Positions 11,701 to 25,350 of a DNA stretch of 64,000 nt are shown here, piece after piece. The stretch is from Lucifuga dentata (Eukaryota; Chordata; Actinopteri; Ophidiiformes; Bythitidae): contig VXCM01000989.1 of the NCBI GenBank assembly GCA_014773175.1, positions 539,976 to 603,975 on the forward strand, read 5' to 3'. The position numbers and the translations under genes are program-made. Within the stretch, counting starts at the first letter, position 1, and each line of letters opens with the position of its first letter. A model generated the notes under the pieces. The model was not told the origin of the DNA, ran no database searches, and worked only from the letters and a program-made list of their open reading frames with translations.

Positions 11701-14700
11701 GTATGACATCAACAAATCATCAAGCTGGAACACTAAAAAAAACCCTCTGTATATCCCAAAGAGTACAGTACCTCAGTAAAATATATCCTCAGATGAATAA
11801 GCCTTTTAGTAATTACATGCTCTGTGATGTGGAACAACATACACATAACACCCAGTTATGGATTAAACCTCCGTGCCAATACAAACTTCTGTGTCCAGTC
11901 AAAGATACAAAACCATCATGTAAATACTGAACAACATTTAAGCTAAGCCATGAATACATTAACAATACAAAACATGAATGCCATTTAAATAACATAATTC
12001 TACCACTGACCAGATAAATAATAATAAAAGAGCATATTTCTTTACATGTACATGTGGAGCAACTTTCACAAGAGTTTTATTTCTAATCATCATTAAATGA
12101 TTGGAGGAAAGTTTGCTGTGTATAAATGTTTAAGCATCGTGGTTTAAAACACACACCGTGCTGTTTCTTGCTCTAGTCGACTGGACTGCTGCCAGTAAGG
12201 TCATTCTGTAGCACAACAGGTCCAGACTGAAGACAAATGGCTGAGTCAAACAGTTTAACTTGGCTGCTGCAGATGACAAAATCATCTATCATTACAAATA
12301 AACTAGCTATTATTACACCCAAAACTCTTAACACACATACACATGCATATGTACAGTACATGTAGTACACCGTATATACTCTAGGCAAGCGACAGGCTGC
12401 ACGATGATGTTTGGTGCATGTACGTTCATTAATCTTTCATGATACTTTTTGAAACAGGCAGTGTTGAATTATTCAGCAAACTTCGTAGGAGTACCGCTGC
12501 TCTAATGCAGGAGTGGCATGATAACATCTTAATAAAGCTCTTTGTTGTCATAGCTAAGACAGCTGCAGAGAGAAATATGAGGACTTCAAGTACAAGAATT
12601 CCTTGAATATAAGCACTTTAAGGACAAGAATACCTTGAATGCGAGCACTTCAAGGACAAGAAAGCACTGAATATGAGCACTTCAAGGACAAGAATAACTT
12701 GATTATGTGCACTTCAGGGATAACCGTAGCAATCACTAGTTCAGCTGCTACAATTATAATCCTCATGATCAAATTTTTAAAAATGATCAAAGCAGCGACT
12801 GATAATGACGATACTAGAGAATGTACGTATATATAAAATTCATGGGCAACAAATTGTATTCTCTGACTCTGAAGGTGCATGTGTAGGAGTAAACTTCCTC
12901 TATAAGCAGCATAACACTTAACAAACCCAGTGGCCACTATGAAATCTGAGACTACCAGTAGCAAGTGGCTAATGTCCATACATAGAATCACAAGTGTAAC
13001 TCTGACCTCTCCTCTACATGGGTGTTGTGCTCTGATGTGGTGTCTAGTAACTACCCTGATCAGTAGGTCAGTGTGACACCGGCGTAACACAAGCTCTCTG
13101 AATCCCCAAAACAACCCCACCTGTTCTCCGACTCCTGCTGATTGATGGGTAAAAAGTCAGCAAGCAGTCAGTGAGATGTCATTAATCACTGAAAACTTGG
13201 AGGTTTTTTTTTTTTTTCCCCTTATACTGTATGTTCCCCATTAACGTTAGGATCAAACTTTGGCATGTGTGCGTGGGATGTCTGTACCTTGGTGCTGTGT
13301 TCAGCCATGATGTGGTAGTTGAGGCCAGCCTTGGACCTGAACTGTTTGTGGCACTGCTTGCACTTCAGGGCATCCTGGAGCTGCAAGGGTTGAAGGCCAA
13401 ACAGAGGATCAAATAACATTTTTATGAAAGGAAACCAACAAAGAGCCCATTACGGCTGCATTTACTCTATTGGATCTATCTATATAGCAATATTTCATCT
13501 GTAACCTAATAGTCCTGTGTTATTAGCGGGCAATTCTGGTCAAAATGTATTTATCATTGCGAGTTTATGAAGGACAAAGGAGATATCAAGTAACTTTTGG
13601 AACCGGCAAAAGTCAATTTAATACACAGTGTTCTTTTTTGTAGATAGCAGCCTCGCCTCGGTATTGATTTGGAGACAAAGGTGTTTTGATGGTGAGTGAC
13701 CCGGTGGTAATGTGCTGATTCTGTCATTGCTTAATGGCAAACTGTCACTTTAATAGAGTCACATGGACCAGTGGGCCAAGCAGCCATTAAAATGGCTGTA
13801 GGAAGACTCTCACAGGACCGACAGGCTACGGGACTACTCAAGTAGCTGGATTCTCTTTTTCCATGTTCACCCCTAACTTGTTTATTACTAATATTGACCA
13901 CAATTGAGTGTGATATAAACAAACCACAGAGGTATATGGTGTATCCTTCCCCGTGATCCATTTCAGCTGATATTAGCTTTCATATCAGAGCAGATAAAAT
14001 AAGAGAGATTACTAGAGGAAACTGGTTGAGACTGCTCTGCTAAGATACACCCTGATATTATTTCTACAGCCTTCTGATCAATATCTTTACTGTAAATGCT
14101 CCCCAGACTCTGCACAATGGGGTTCCTAGGGAAAGGCGTCTAATATTATTGAAGTATTTTCCATCGCAGAAGGGCTCCAGCTGCTATACTACAGTGTGAA
14201 CGTCTGGGTCAGGTTTATTTCGTAAAACAAACATTTAATAATGATGGCTTAGAAAGTCGTCAACATGTAAACTGGTTTATGTTGAAGGAATGATGTGGAT
14301 TCGACAGAGACGTTGTGCTGACAAACTGGCTAATCATTTTTTAAGCCGCTGTAGAAAGCCATTCAGATGAAAACATCTGCTCTATTGCATTGTGCTGTAT
14401 GCTAAACATTAATGTAAATTCCACACACAGCATACATTCAAGTTATGTTAAAGCAGAAGTCAGATCAGCTTTCGTTCTTCCCAGCGATTTGAGTGAGCTC
14501 AAATCAAAAGCGCATGTGCTTTCTACTACAATATTAGACAAAATGCTGAAAGCGTGGAACATATGGAATATGATTTAGGGGAGTGCAAACATGTTTATGG
14601 TGGTTTTCAGAAATTCAATAGCGAGTGACTAATGCAGTTGTGAAAGTAAAAAAAGCAAATCAAATGTCAAAGTGGTTATAGGCCTAAAGATTTAAAGCAA

Positions 14701-17031
14701 AAACAGCACAGACATCCAACTGCTTTCAACCTGACATGTCAACACCTGAACTTTGGAAACAACGAGAGGATCCAACAGGTTTTACAGCCAGTTTGACTTC
14801 AGACTTAATGTTAGGGAGACATGACTCAAATTTTCACCAAGCCTGCTCCTCCAGCAATTACAAGCAGTGGTAGACATATAAAAAAAAAAGTGCAAGTGGC
14901 TTGAAAAGTCTAACTAGTTTACCAATCTGATTAAAACAACACAAATGTATCCCTCTTGTTTCATGGACTGACATGTTGCCCACTGACCTTCTGGCAGATC
15001 TCCATGTGTTTCTTGAGGCCGTGGACTGTTTTCCTTGTGACGATGGAGCAGGTGGGACACACAACTTCACCTCGCTCTGAGATGGATCGCTGCCATTGAG
15101 TGTCAACCACTGGACCTTAGAAATATGGGAATTCTAGCTTGTCAGTCCATCAACTATTTTTCATGTTTGCTCAGTCTATATTTTAATTTTAGGAATGATG
15201 TCCAGTGAGTGTGTTACCGCAATTAAATAAACACACTCAGGGTGATTTTCCAAAGAGTCCAACCTTAAAGGACCATACCACCCATTTTGCATGTCTGAGC
15301 CTAATACATTCAATTTTCATACATGTAATGTTACTGACAATCATTTCCCAAAGCATACTACTGGAATGGTGAGTTAAAAAAAAAAAAAATTCCCACCTTC
15401 CAGACCGTCTTTGATTTCAGTTCATTCTGGTACGCTATTAAAATCAACTTGCTGATACTTGAAACGATCTTGGGATAGGTAATCTATCATCGCAAACAAG
15501 ATGTTTATCCAGGCTTTTTCAAAGTTTCGTAATTTTAGCATTTAAGCACAATAAAAAGTACGGAGTGAATGTATGTCTCTACCGGGGAATATAGTCCCAA
15601 AAGAAGACCTGTGTTTATTGAAAAATTTAAATGACCGTGACTTCATGAGGCTGCATAACTATTAGCAGGCAAAACATGGATTTTTAAGGTGGGTGTATCG
15701 CTTGAATATTTGATTTTGAAAGATTAAGAGATTTTGCAAAATATCAGGAAAGCTGAAATATGGTTTTATCCTTTGGGAAATGATTGTCAGTAATGTTACG
15801 TGTATGAAAATTAAATGTATTAGGCTCAAACATGCAAAATGGGTGGTATGGTTGTTTAAGCAGGAATTTTCTGATCATGTTGAAGAGGCTTATTTTGCAA
15901 TCATTACCAGCTATGTGTATATGATCCATACTATTACACATCCACTTAACAACTGCATCAATCATTTGACTTTTTAACCATAAGTCATTCATTTTCACGT
16001 GTTCCTTATAAAGAAAACCAGAACAGTGCTCAGATGCTGACACCCCAAACCCTCAGCATTCAGCAGGTAAGAGAAATGAATTTGAAGTGGTAAATCACAG
16101 ACCTCAGAATGTTTTCACGGGCCAATCAGAGTTGTATTCATTGCCATAGAGTTATGGCTGGGTATCAAACCTCAATAGGTTTTGAGTACCAACTAAATTA
16201 TGTCCATAGCATTGAGTATTGAAAACTGTCAAGTACCAAAAAACTGTCCCCAAATGCTCGGTCAGATTTATAGTCATACAGGCTTATTCTATGATCAGAT
16301 ATTACCTGATTTAAATAATAATTTTGTCAATTTATAATTTAGAAAAAGATAATTAAATATATACATTAGAGAAGTCTGTCTTATTTAGTAGAAAAATGTG
16401 TTTATATTCAGCAAAGTAAGATACTCAAGCAAGGACCATTTTGGTATTGGTGACAATACCAAAATATCATATTTGCATTGGTATTGAAAAATTTCAAATG
16501 ATGCCCAATCCTACATGTAGTAATACAGTTTACCTCTTGATTGACATATGTTAAGGAGGGGGTCACAACTTTTACAATTATACACTGTATATATACATAT
16601 AGAATTTCACCAGAGCTGGTTGTGGCTGGGTCCTTTTTGGAGGACTGACTTGGATTCGGTCTTCTCTGTGGCTCCTCACTGAGCCCACTCCCCTCTGGTC
16701 TCTTCACACGACCTGCCTTCAGCTTCTCCTCCACCTTAGTCATACCTTTCATGCAGAAACACACACACATGCACACAAATTAACACACAGTAATGAATAC
16801 TCCCTATTGAAGGTATTCAAGGTATACAGAGGCAAAGAGGGACACATGGAGGACGATGGTGAATAAGAGAAATACTAAAAAGGGAAAGATGATAGTGAGT
16901 ATAAAAAAGAAAAAAAACAAAGTGAAATGGGTAAAGAGAGAGAGAAAATGAAAGAAAAAGGAGAAAAGGGAGGCTGTTCTGAATTACAAATGATCAGTGA
17001 CAGACAGACTGAGATAGAGATAGAGATAGAG

Positions 17032-17065
<34 letters not shown>

Positions 17066-17447
17066 TTGGACCATCTCAAATCATATACTGTATATACTGT
17101 ATTTCATTTTCTATGTATGTTTATTACTACTTAATGTTTATTACTACTTAATAGTATTATATTGTTTAAATGTTTTTTGAATTTGTACTTTGATGCTTTG
17201 GCAAAATTGTTCCTTTCTGAAACTTTCATGCCAATAAAGCCATAAGAGAAAGAGAGAGAGAGAGAGAGAGATCAAATATATGCTATCTCAACCTTAATAC
17301 CCTTAATATTGTTTTTTTTTTTTTTTACTGTATATTGTGTATTATTGTTTATTGTATATTCTGTTGCTTTGGCAATATTGTTCGTTTAAACTTTCATGCC
17401 AATAAAGCTCATTGAATTGAAACTGAATTGAATTGAATAGAGAGAGC

Positions 17448-17488
<41 letters not shown>

Positions 17489-19807
17489 ATGAGTTCTGTA
17501 TACTGTTGAGGAATTGTTTATTAAGTGTATGAGTAGTCTATGGCTCTGTGTGCTATATGACTCATTGAACATTTTCAGAAAATGAATGACAGAGCGAAAG
17601 TAGAGGGGNGGGGCTTGGATGGAGAGAAGCTTGTGTGTGTCTATGCCATGTGACGTGTGCTTGGTGTGTGAGTCACTGATTCATTTAGCAGGATATGAAA
17701 CACCTCTCCAGTAGCCACATTAACTCTGTTACTCTGTTGAAAGGCCAGCACCATTGATACATTAACAGTAGGCAGCATTCACAAACCTTCAACAGCCAAT
17801 CACATGAGGAAGTTCAGCTGAACAATCCCATCCACATTTTCCAGCAGCATTACATTACATTTATCCTCCTAAGGTTTCCATTATTCATGAAATCATCCTT
17901 GGAAACTGTGGGATGAAGTACTGTTAGCAATCAGTGATGGATCAGCCAGCATTCTCTTCATTACTTAATTTATTAACTCATTAATATCACATCCACATTA
18001 GAATGCAATCATTCTGATGGGTACGTTTTCATAGGAAAATAGGGCTGCTGTCAACAAAGGGAAAAATGTACCTTTCAGTCCAAAAGTTCCAGAGATAGAG
18101 GGCTGCTCTCCGGTGAATTTCTTTGGGGTTTTCTGCTTCCGTCCTGGCTCAAGAGGAAAACAGAGCAGAGAGAATGGTCAAACACATACAGGCAGAGGCC
18201 AAAAATGAGACCATGTAGTCCACGAATTATGCTGTAATCTTACTGTGCCTCATTCGCTCTGGGTCTTCGTCAGGGAAAGAAGGGGGAAGACTGCCGCCCT
18301 CGCTCTCACTGCCTCCAGCATCAGACGATGTGCTCTGGGATTGCTGGGACAGTGGCTGGATTGGCTGGGGCTGGTGGATTTGCTGCGGAGGCTGGCTGTG
18401 GGTGTAATGTTTCCTCTCGCTCTTCTGGTGGGCCAGCTCCCCGTTGTGAGAGGTCGTGGAGATCTCATGGGTCTTTTTCACTTTGAAGAACAAAGGGGAC
18501 GGGGGGCTATTCTCCATGGGCCTGAATTCACATAGCGAGGGAGAACGGTTTGGAACAGTCAGCATTATGATGTTACTGATGCCAACGTAAAGGTCGATAT
18601 GGGCGGGAATTTGAGCTTCTCACCTTTTCTTGGTGTTGCACTTGACAGGGGTCTTTTGTAGCTTGGGCTGCTCATTCTTGGGCTCCTTGCTAATCCTGTC
18701 TGAGTGGTTCCACAGTTTGTGCTTCTGCAGGCGCACCTTTGTGGCAAACACCGCCTTGCAGTACGGGCAGCCATGACTCAGCTTCTCAGCTAAAGTGGCC
18801 TGACAAACACAAACACAAACACAAACATGAGAAGAGGGCAGTTAGGCTTAATTCCCTATATCATATCGAAAAACAGTAGGTAAATGTCTCACTGGAAGCC
18901 TTCAGGTGACTAATCACATTTTCCTGAAACGGTTCAACTAATGGCTGATTGACGGTCTATAAATCACCGAAATACTGTATTTGGGCGTATGCATCAGAAA
19001 ATCTCTGAAAGCATACAAACTCTCGCTTTAACTGAATTTGAAGGTCATTTATCAGACTGTGGTCGTTTGAGGGGGCTTTCTCCGATACGTCACCATGATC
19101 TTCAGTTCAAAGTCTAATCTGAAGCATGACTGATCAACAGCAGGAGAGAGTGGAGGTTAGCGACTCACCCCCTGGCAGCGTTGATAGTGGTACTTGACAC
19201 CATAGATGCTGGGAAACTCTAACCAGCAGCCTGAACATGGACACTTAACCCTGGCGCGGCATTTAAATTCTTCCTTCCATTGTACTATCATATGGGCCTG
19301 GTCAGGAATGAAGGAATATAACATTCAAAGGGAGCAGCCTAGGCTACGCAGGAAAATGAGGCCCATTTCAAACACCCGCTTAGTTCAAAGAGAATTACTC
19401 ACTGGGATGCTCCTCAAATCTTGCACTTCTGCTTTGGGACGGCCTTTCTTCTTCCCCTCCACTGGCTCATCGCACCCAGGACCTTGAAAAACACACAGTA
19501 ACGTCCATACTTCACACCCATGGAAGAGAATTGTTAACTACAAGGGGAATCATAATGATCCCCAACACCAGCAGAATCTGCAGCTGCTGCTTTGTAGATA
19601 TTTTGAGGTGTAGCACAAATACAGAATACAAGTGTAATATGATCACACACACAAAGAAAATATGGACCAAGTGTGCTTAACGACACTGTAGTAGTGAAAA
19701 GTCAATTTAAACAAAAGTGACAGAATGCAACTGGGGACACACCGGTAGCAGTGTTAAGCTGCTGGGGAGCTTAACCACTGAGAGGAAGGAGAGAGAGAGA
19801 GAGAGAN

Positions 19808-19857
<50 letters not shown>

Positions 19858-22042
19858 AGAATAGGTAAAGGTCTTCTGCTGAGCCAAGTAGATCAGCCAT
19901 AAATCACTACAGCTTGTATGAACCTCTGGCACAGCACACACAGCCCACTACCTCAGCTCTCTCTCTCCCTGCTCTCCACTGCTCCCTCCCTCCATCTCTC
20001 ATATTCCCCCTTTCCATTTTTCTCACCCTTTCTCAAGATTTCTCACATTCCCCCTCGCTTTACTTTCCCCACGCCTTTCCTGATCTTTTCTCCACATGAG
20101 CTTCAGAGGACAGGCAGTCTGCTTACTCATTACTTGCTCTCCTCTCCGCTGCAATTAGACCTCTGCACTATCAGCACTATCACCTTCGCTACGCTGCTAT
20201 CAAGGGTGGAAAGATGGGAGGGAGCTGAGGAGGAGTGTATGTTCATATGTGGATGACAGGGAGGAAGCACGGGAGGGAGGGAGAGATTAGAGAATCGCAG
20301 AGGCAGTCGGCTTCTTCCTCTGATCAAGCAGAAAAGTGAATGACGGTGCAGCAGGTAGGTGCTGAGGCTGTACGCCATTCTTCAGATGGATATAACTTTA
20401 CACGTGCTCTCATCTCTCGTATTGATCAGATAGAGATGCTGCTCGAACCTGTCCAGTCGTATCAGGTTTACAAATAAAGTCCAAGGGAAACTGTTTGAAC
20501 AGTCACGTGGAGATGACAGCGCTTGAAGACAGTGTGAGTGAAATGCAGCGGGGGTCTCGTACAGACTCTCTTAACTCTATTTCTCATGCTGAAGAACATG
20601 ACATTGTGTCTACCAACTGCTGTCGTCTCGTACACACTCGCTGAGAGGCAGCAAAAGGATGAACACTGCTGTAGTCCATGTGCGATGGTTCCCAAACTGG
20701 ATCAGAGCACTCTGTGTGCCAGCCAGGATTATCAAAAGGTTAAAGCATTTTTCATCAAATAAATGAACTGACTTCATGCCGTCATTACACAAAACAGCTT
20801 ATGTTAGCAAACGGATTTCCCTCCCCCCAACCCAGAAACAACACTGTTTTTATGTTGATGTGTATGTAAACGTGTTTGTTTCTGATTTACTGAAAACATA
20901 TAACCTTCTTATTTTTCTCTTTCTGTCTTTTTATTACACAATATCAACTTTTTGGTTTTGTTTCTCATTCACATTCAGGCTGATGGATTACATGTAATCT
21001 TTTACTTCAGACTCAAGATAATAAGGTAGAAAGAAAATAAGGCAAGGCTGAATAAGAAGTAGCCCTGCACTGCTGGATGTGTATGGGAATAGTTCATGAC
21101 ACAATGGTAAACACAACACACACACACAGACACACACTGAAACACACATCCAGGAACAGCAAAACCATTACCCAGTGTGTGTGAGTGCGATGTGTATGCA
21201 TGAATATGAGTGTATTAATATTCTCTAGGCGACATAGAGTTTCTCTATTAGCTGTCTGGGTAGCAGCTGGAGAAGGTGATGCAGTTGGCGGTGCGGCGCT
21301 TGTGCCGAGAAGGAAATTGAGCATACATTCTAATTCCTGTCTTCGAAAATAAAGGTCTCGTAAAAGAAAGGCATAATTAATGAATTCTACTCTTGGGAAA
21401 GATATGTTCTTGTTGCTATGGGAATAAGATCCACTTGTCTTAGTTACCACTATCAGAGGCCTCTTTTCGGCAAGCAGAACAATTAGGCCCACATATGGTT
21501 GACTACAATATAAATAGGCGTGTAAACACACAAAGCGAGGCAACGCAGGTGTGGATGTGAACGTGAAATTAAACAAACTGCAGCGCGCTTGTCTAATATA
21601 CAACAAAGCATATAAATGTGAGAGTTTGTCCTCTTATGTTTTACTTTGCTTTGGCTGCTTGAATATGGGCAGCACACTGTGGCGCGCAAACCGCCATTCC
21701 AGCAATCCCAACCATTGTCCTGGTATGAAACAAAGCAGGCCCATTGTGTCAAATCTAAACCCCAGCACTTATGCATAGGCCATGAGGATAAAACAGCTGC
21801 TAACTAATGTCTGAGCATGACTCCCTCCCAGCTGTCTGCAACTGTTGCTCCACACTGGTTAAACCTGACAGAAGAGAAGAGAAGAGGAGAGGAGAGGAGA
21901 GTAGAGTAGAGTAGAGTAGAGTAGAGTAGAGTAGAGTAGAGTAGAGNNNNNNNNNNNNNNNNNNNNNNNNNNNNNNNNNNNNNNNNNNNNNNNNNNNNNN
22001 NNNNNNNNNNNNNNNNNNNNNNNNNNNNNNNNNNNNNNNNNN

Positions 22043-22100
<58 letters not shown>

Positions 22101-25100
22101 CACACTTGTTAGAACAGAGAACAGTCATTTGTTTTCCTCGACAAACACTCACACAGAAGCCTTTGTCTCCGTCTGCACGGCCTGGTTCAGACATAGTTTG
22201 GAAAGACAACAAGTAAATACAAACATTCGCCACTGACACAACTTTGTGGAAAGAGGATATTTTGATGTCATCACTGCTTTCTTTAATCCCAACAGAAAAG
22301 CGATAGAGGAACTGATACACCAGGACACAGGTCTGACTAAACGCTGACAGAGTCTAACAATCTCCTTTCTGTGTGAGCTGTGTTGTGGTTACAGCTGCTG
22401 GACCTCTGTCAACTCTACTCTGCTCTTTGCTGAATAATGGAAGATTGAACACGCTGTTTACACTCAATTTTCCTCCCTCTTTCTATTTTTTTCTCAGCAC
22501 CTGTGCGGCAGCACCTTGCCGCTCAAGCACAATCCTTCCAATATGTCCTATTTTCCTACATTTTACTTGATTCCGTACTCGTATTTCTTCCCGTTCTTAC
22601 CCTTAAAACACACACATACTGTATGAACCGTCTCCATGACGTATACCTACCTCTTTTTGAAGATGTCCCCATAATCCCCCGCCAGTCAGACCCAACTCTA
22701 GACATTGAGTAAGAGGAAGAAAAGTGGAGCAGCAGCAGAGCGCTGTCTCGCTTCCCAGACACTGAAGGAAAACCAGACACTCACTGACTGAGTCTGGTTC
22801 TCACTCACCCTAACCTGCTTTGTTTTTCCTCTTTCTCACTCTGACTCTATCCCTCTCTCTTTCTCTCTCTAGCTGTCTTTCTTTGCATCTCTGAAACTAC
22901 ACTGGTCTTACATACATATACATACATATACATACATACATGCATGCATACATACAGGCACATACATACATATATACATACAGCTTCAGCTTTCAACCAC
23001 TGAACCTCATCTGATCATTGGAAAAATGAAAACAATGTGGAAAAGTGAAAATCATTGTTTGATTGAAATGTTCATCACTCTACAAGTGCACACCAAGGAA
23101 AGGGGTCAAAAGTGAAAGGACTTTATTTTAGGGGGTCATCATGAGGCAAAAACAGTAAACAACCACTGTCATCGTTTTGATGAAGATTCTCAGTCATCCA
23201 GGCGGGTAGATATACTGTATGAAAACTGAGTCAAGTCAACCGNTTTGATGAAGATTCTCAGTCATCCAGGCGGGTAGATATACTGTATGAAAACTGAGTC
23301 AAGTCAACCGGATTCAAGTTTCTAATTCTGAAACGTTTCACCATTCATCCAAATGGCTTCGTTAGTCAGACATGAAGTCACATTAGCGACTGATGTATGA
23401 ATGAATTCAGAAATTAATGCACAGAAGGATGTTAAACCTCCAAACCAGTTAAACTGACAGTTTAACATCCTTCTGTTCATTCATTTCTTCCGACGAAGCC
23501 ATTTAGATGAATGGTGAAACATTTCAGAATTAAAAACTTGAATCCGGTTGATTTGACTCAGTTTTCATACAGTATACCCACTGCCATCACTTCTTACTTT
23601 TTGTGACATTTAAAGGTCTCGAAAGCAGAAAATGACACCAACAATGCCAATCACTTGGAGTTGCCATAATGAATTCTTTGGATGACTGTATCCACGATAT
23701 AATCCTATGGTCATCCAGCAATTAGTTTAATTGCTATCAGGTCCTGCTAAAATAACTGGTGATTAGCAGCTGCTCCGAGAAGCATAAGCATCCTAAACAA
23801 AGACAGTCTGAAGTCTATACAGACTGCACTATAGCACAGGACTCTCCACACAGATCTGTGTGTATCACTTTACCAGCTCCACTAAAACACACTTAAAACA
23901 GTCAAATCAACAGAAAAAAAAGTCTGGACGCTGAGCAACCTGCTGTATAATCTGGTGACTCACAATGCCTCCACAGCCTCTTCAGACTTGCATTGATTTT
24001 TACAGCCATCCACATCAGCTGCATGCTTCATATTATTGGAAACCCAATCCATTGCCCGATGCCCATTGGGCCCATAGCCAACTGTGTGTTGGTGCCATCC
24101 AATCACAATAGCTTCGGATGACTGACCACATATGTGGCCAGCGAATTCTTGGGGGACGAGGGCCGAGTGGTGAAAGCAAATCAAACATTTTCAGGTCTCA
24201 CTCCGCAGGAAATGAGAGAAAAATAGGAAGATATAGGGCCACTCCACGCACCAAAGCAAGTTGTGGTATACATACACGTAAAGGTGTGTGTGTTTATGCA
24301 AGACTACATATATGAACCAGACGGACAACGCCTGCTCCAGACTGTTTGCAGAGCCCTCCTTATGGACAATGACTCACCAACACAGTCTCCCTTTCCCTTT
24401 CCTCCCCCTCATCTGCTATCCTCAAGCCTGCCAAATAAAGGTGTGACAAACATGACAAAGGACTCTCCTAAAACTAGATGCAGTATCAGGCACAGAAAAG
24501 CACCGGGATTCAGTTTCATCTACAAAACAAACATTCTTCCATCAATTGCTCTTTACTGATCTCATCTTTTGGTATTTTACCACTTTGAAAGACAAAGCAT
24601 CGAGAAGTAGAGAAGTAGAAAATCAGAGAATCAATAGGAGACATGGACAGAGTGAGGACAGGTACTGGGAGGGCGGTATGGGGGTGGTGTAGGGCTGGAA
24701 TGGATGGTGGCATCAACAGTGAGATTGGAGGCCCAGTGAATCACCGGTGCTGATGATACTGCCGAATGAGTAAGACAGGAGAGAGATGAAGCATTATGAA
24801 GGAGGGAGGAAAGGATGACAAGGAGTGACACCATGCTTGTAGAACAGGAGACGGCACAAGAAAGAGAAAGCGTGAGAAAGACCTTGATGGATTGGAAGAG
24901 CGATGGATGGCTGAGAAACGCAGCATCAGCAGATGGTAGCAGTGGAATGAGATGAAGGACCGGTGCAGTCGGACTAGTTATGTGTCACTGGAAAACACAC
25001 GTGTTCATGCATGTAAATAAAAAGAAACTCAAGCACAAGCTAGCACGTCTGACATTCCCACACAGCCACACACATACAAACCTACAAGGACATAACCACC

Positions 25101-25302
25101 TACCCACCCATCTCCTTACCCCACCCACCTCCTTACTGGAACTGCAGAGGTGGCTAGCACTCCTTACAGAGTGCTAGCCACCTCTGCAGTACCCCCCACC
25201 CCCACCCCACCGACACAGGGGGTGCCAGACAGACAGATCAGTGTGTCTTGGGAGCAGGTATGCAACACTCTCTCACTGTAAGGGAAGGAGGAGAGGTAGC
25301 TG

Positions 25303-25350
<48 letters not shown>

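Noticed and set aside
21804..22320. Long open frames through the gap
   Set aside because: They are made of (CA)n and pentamer repeats and unknown bases.
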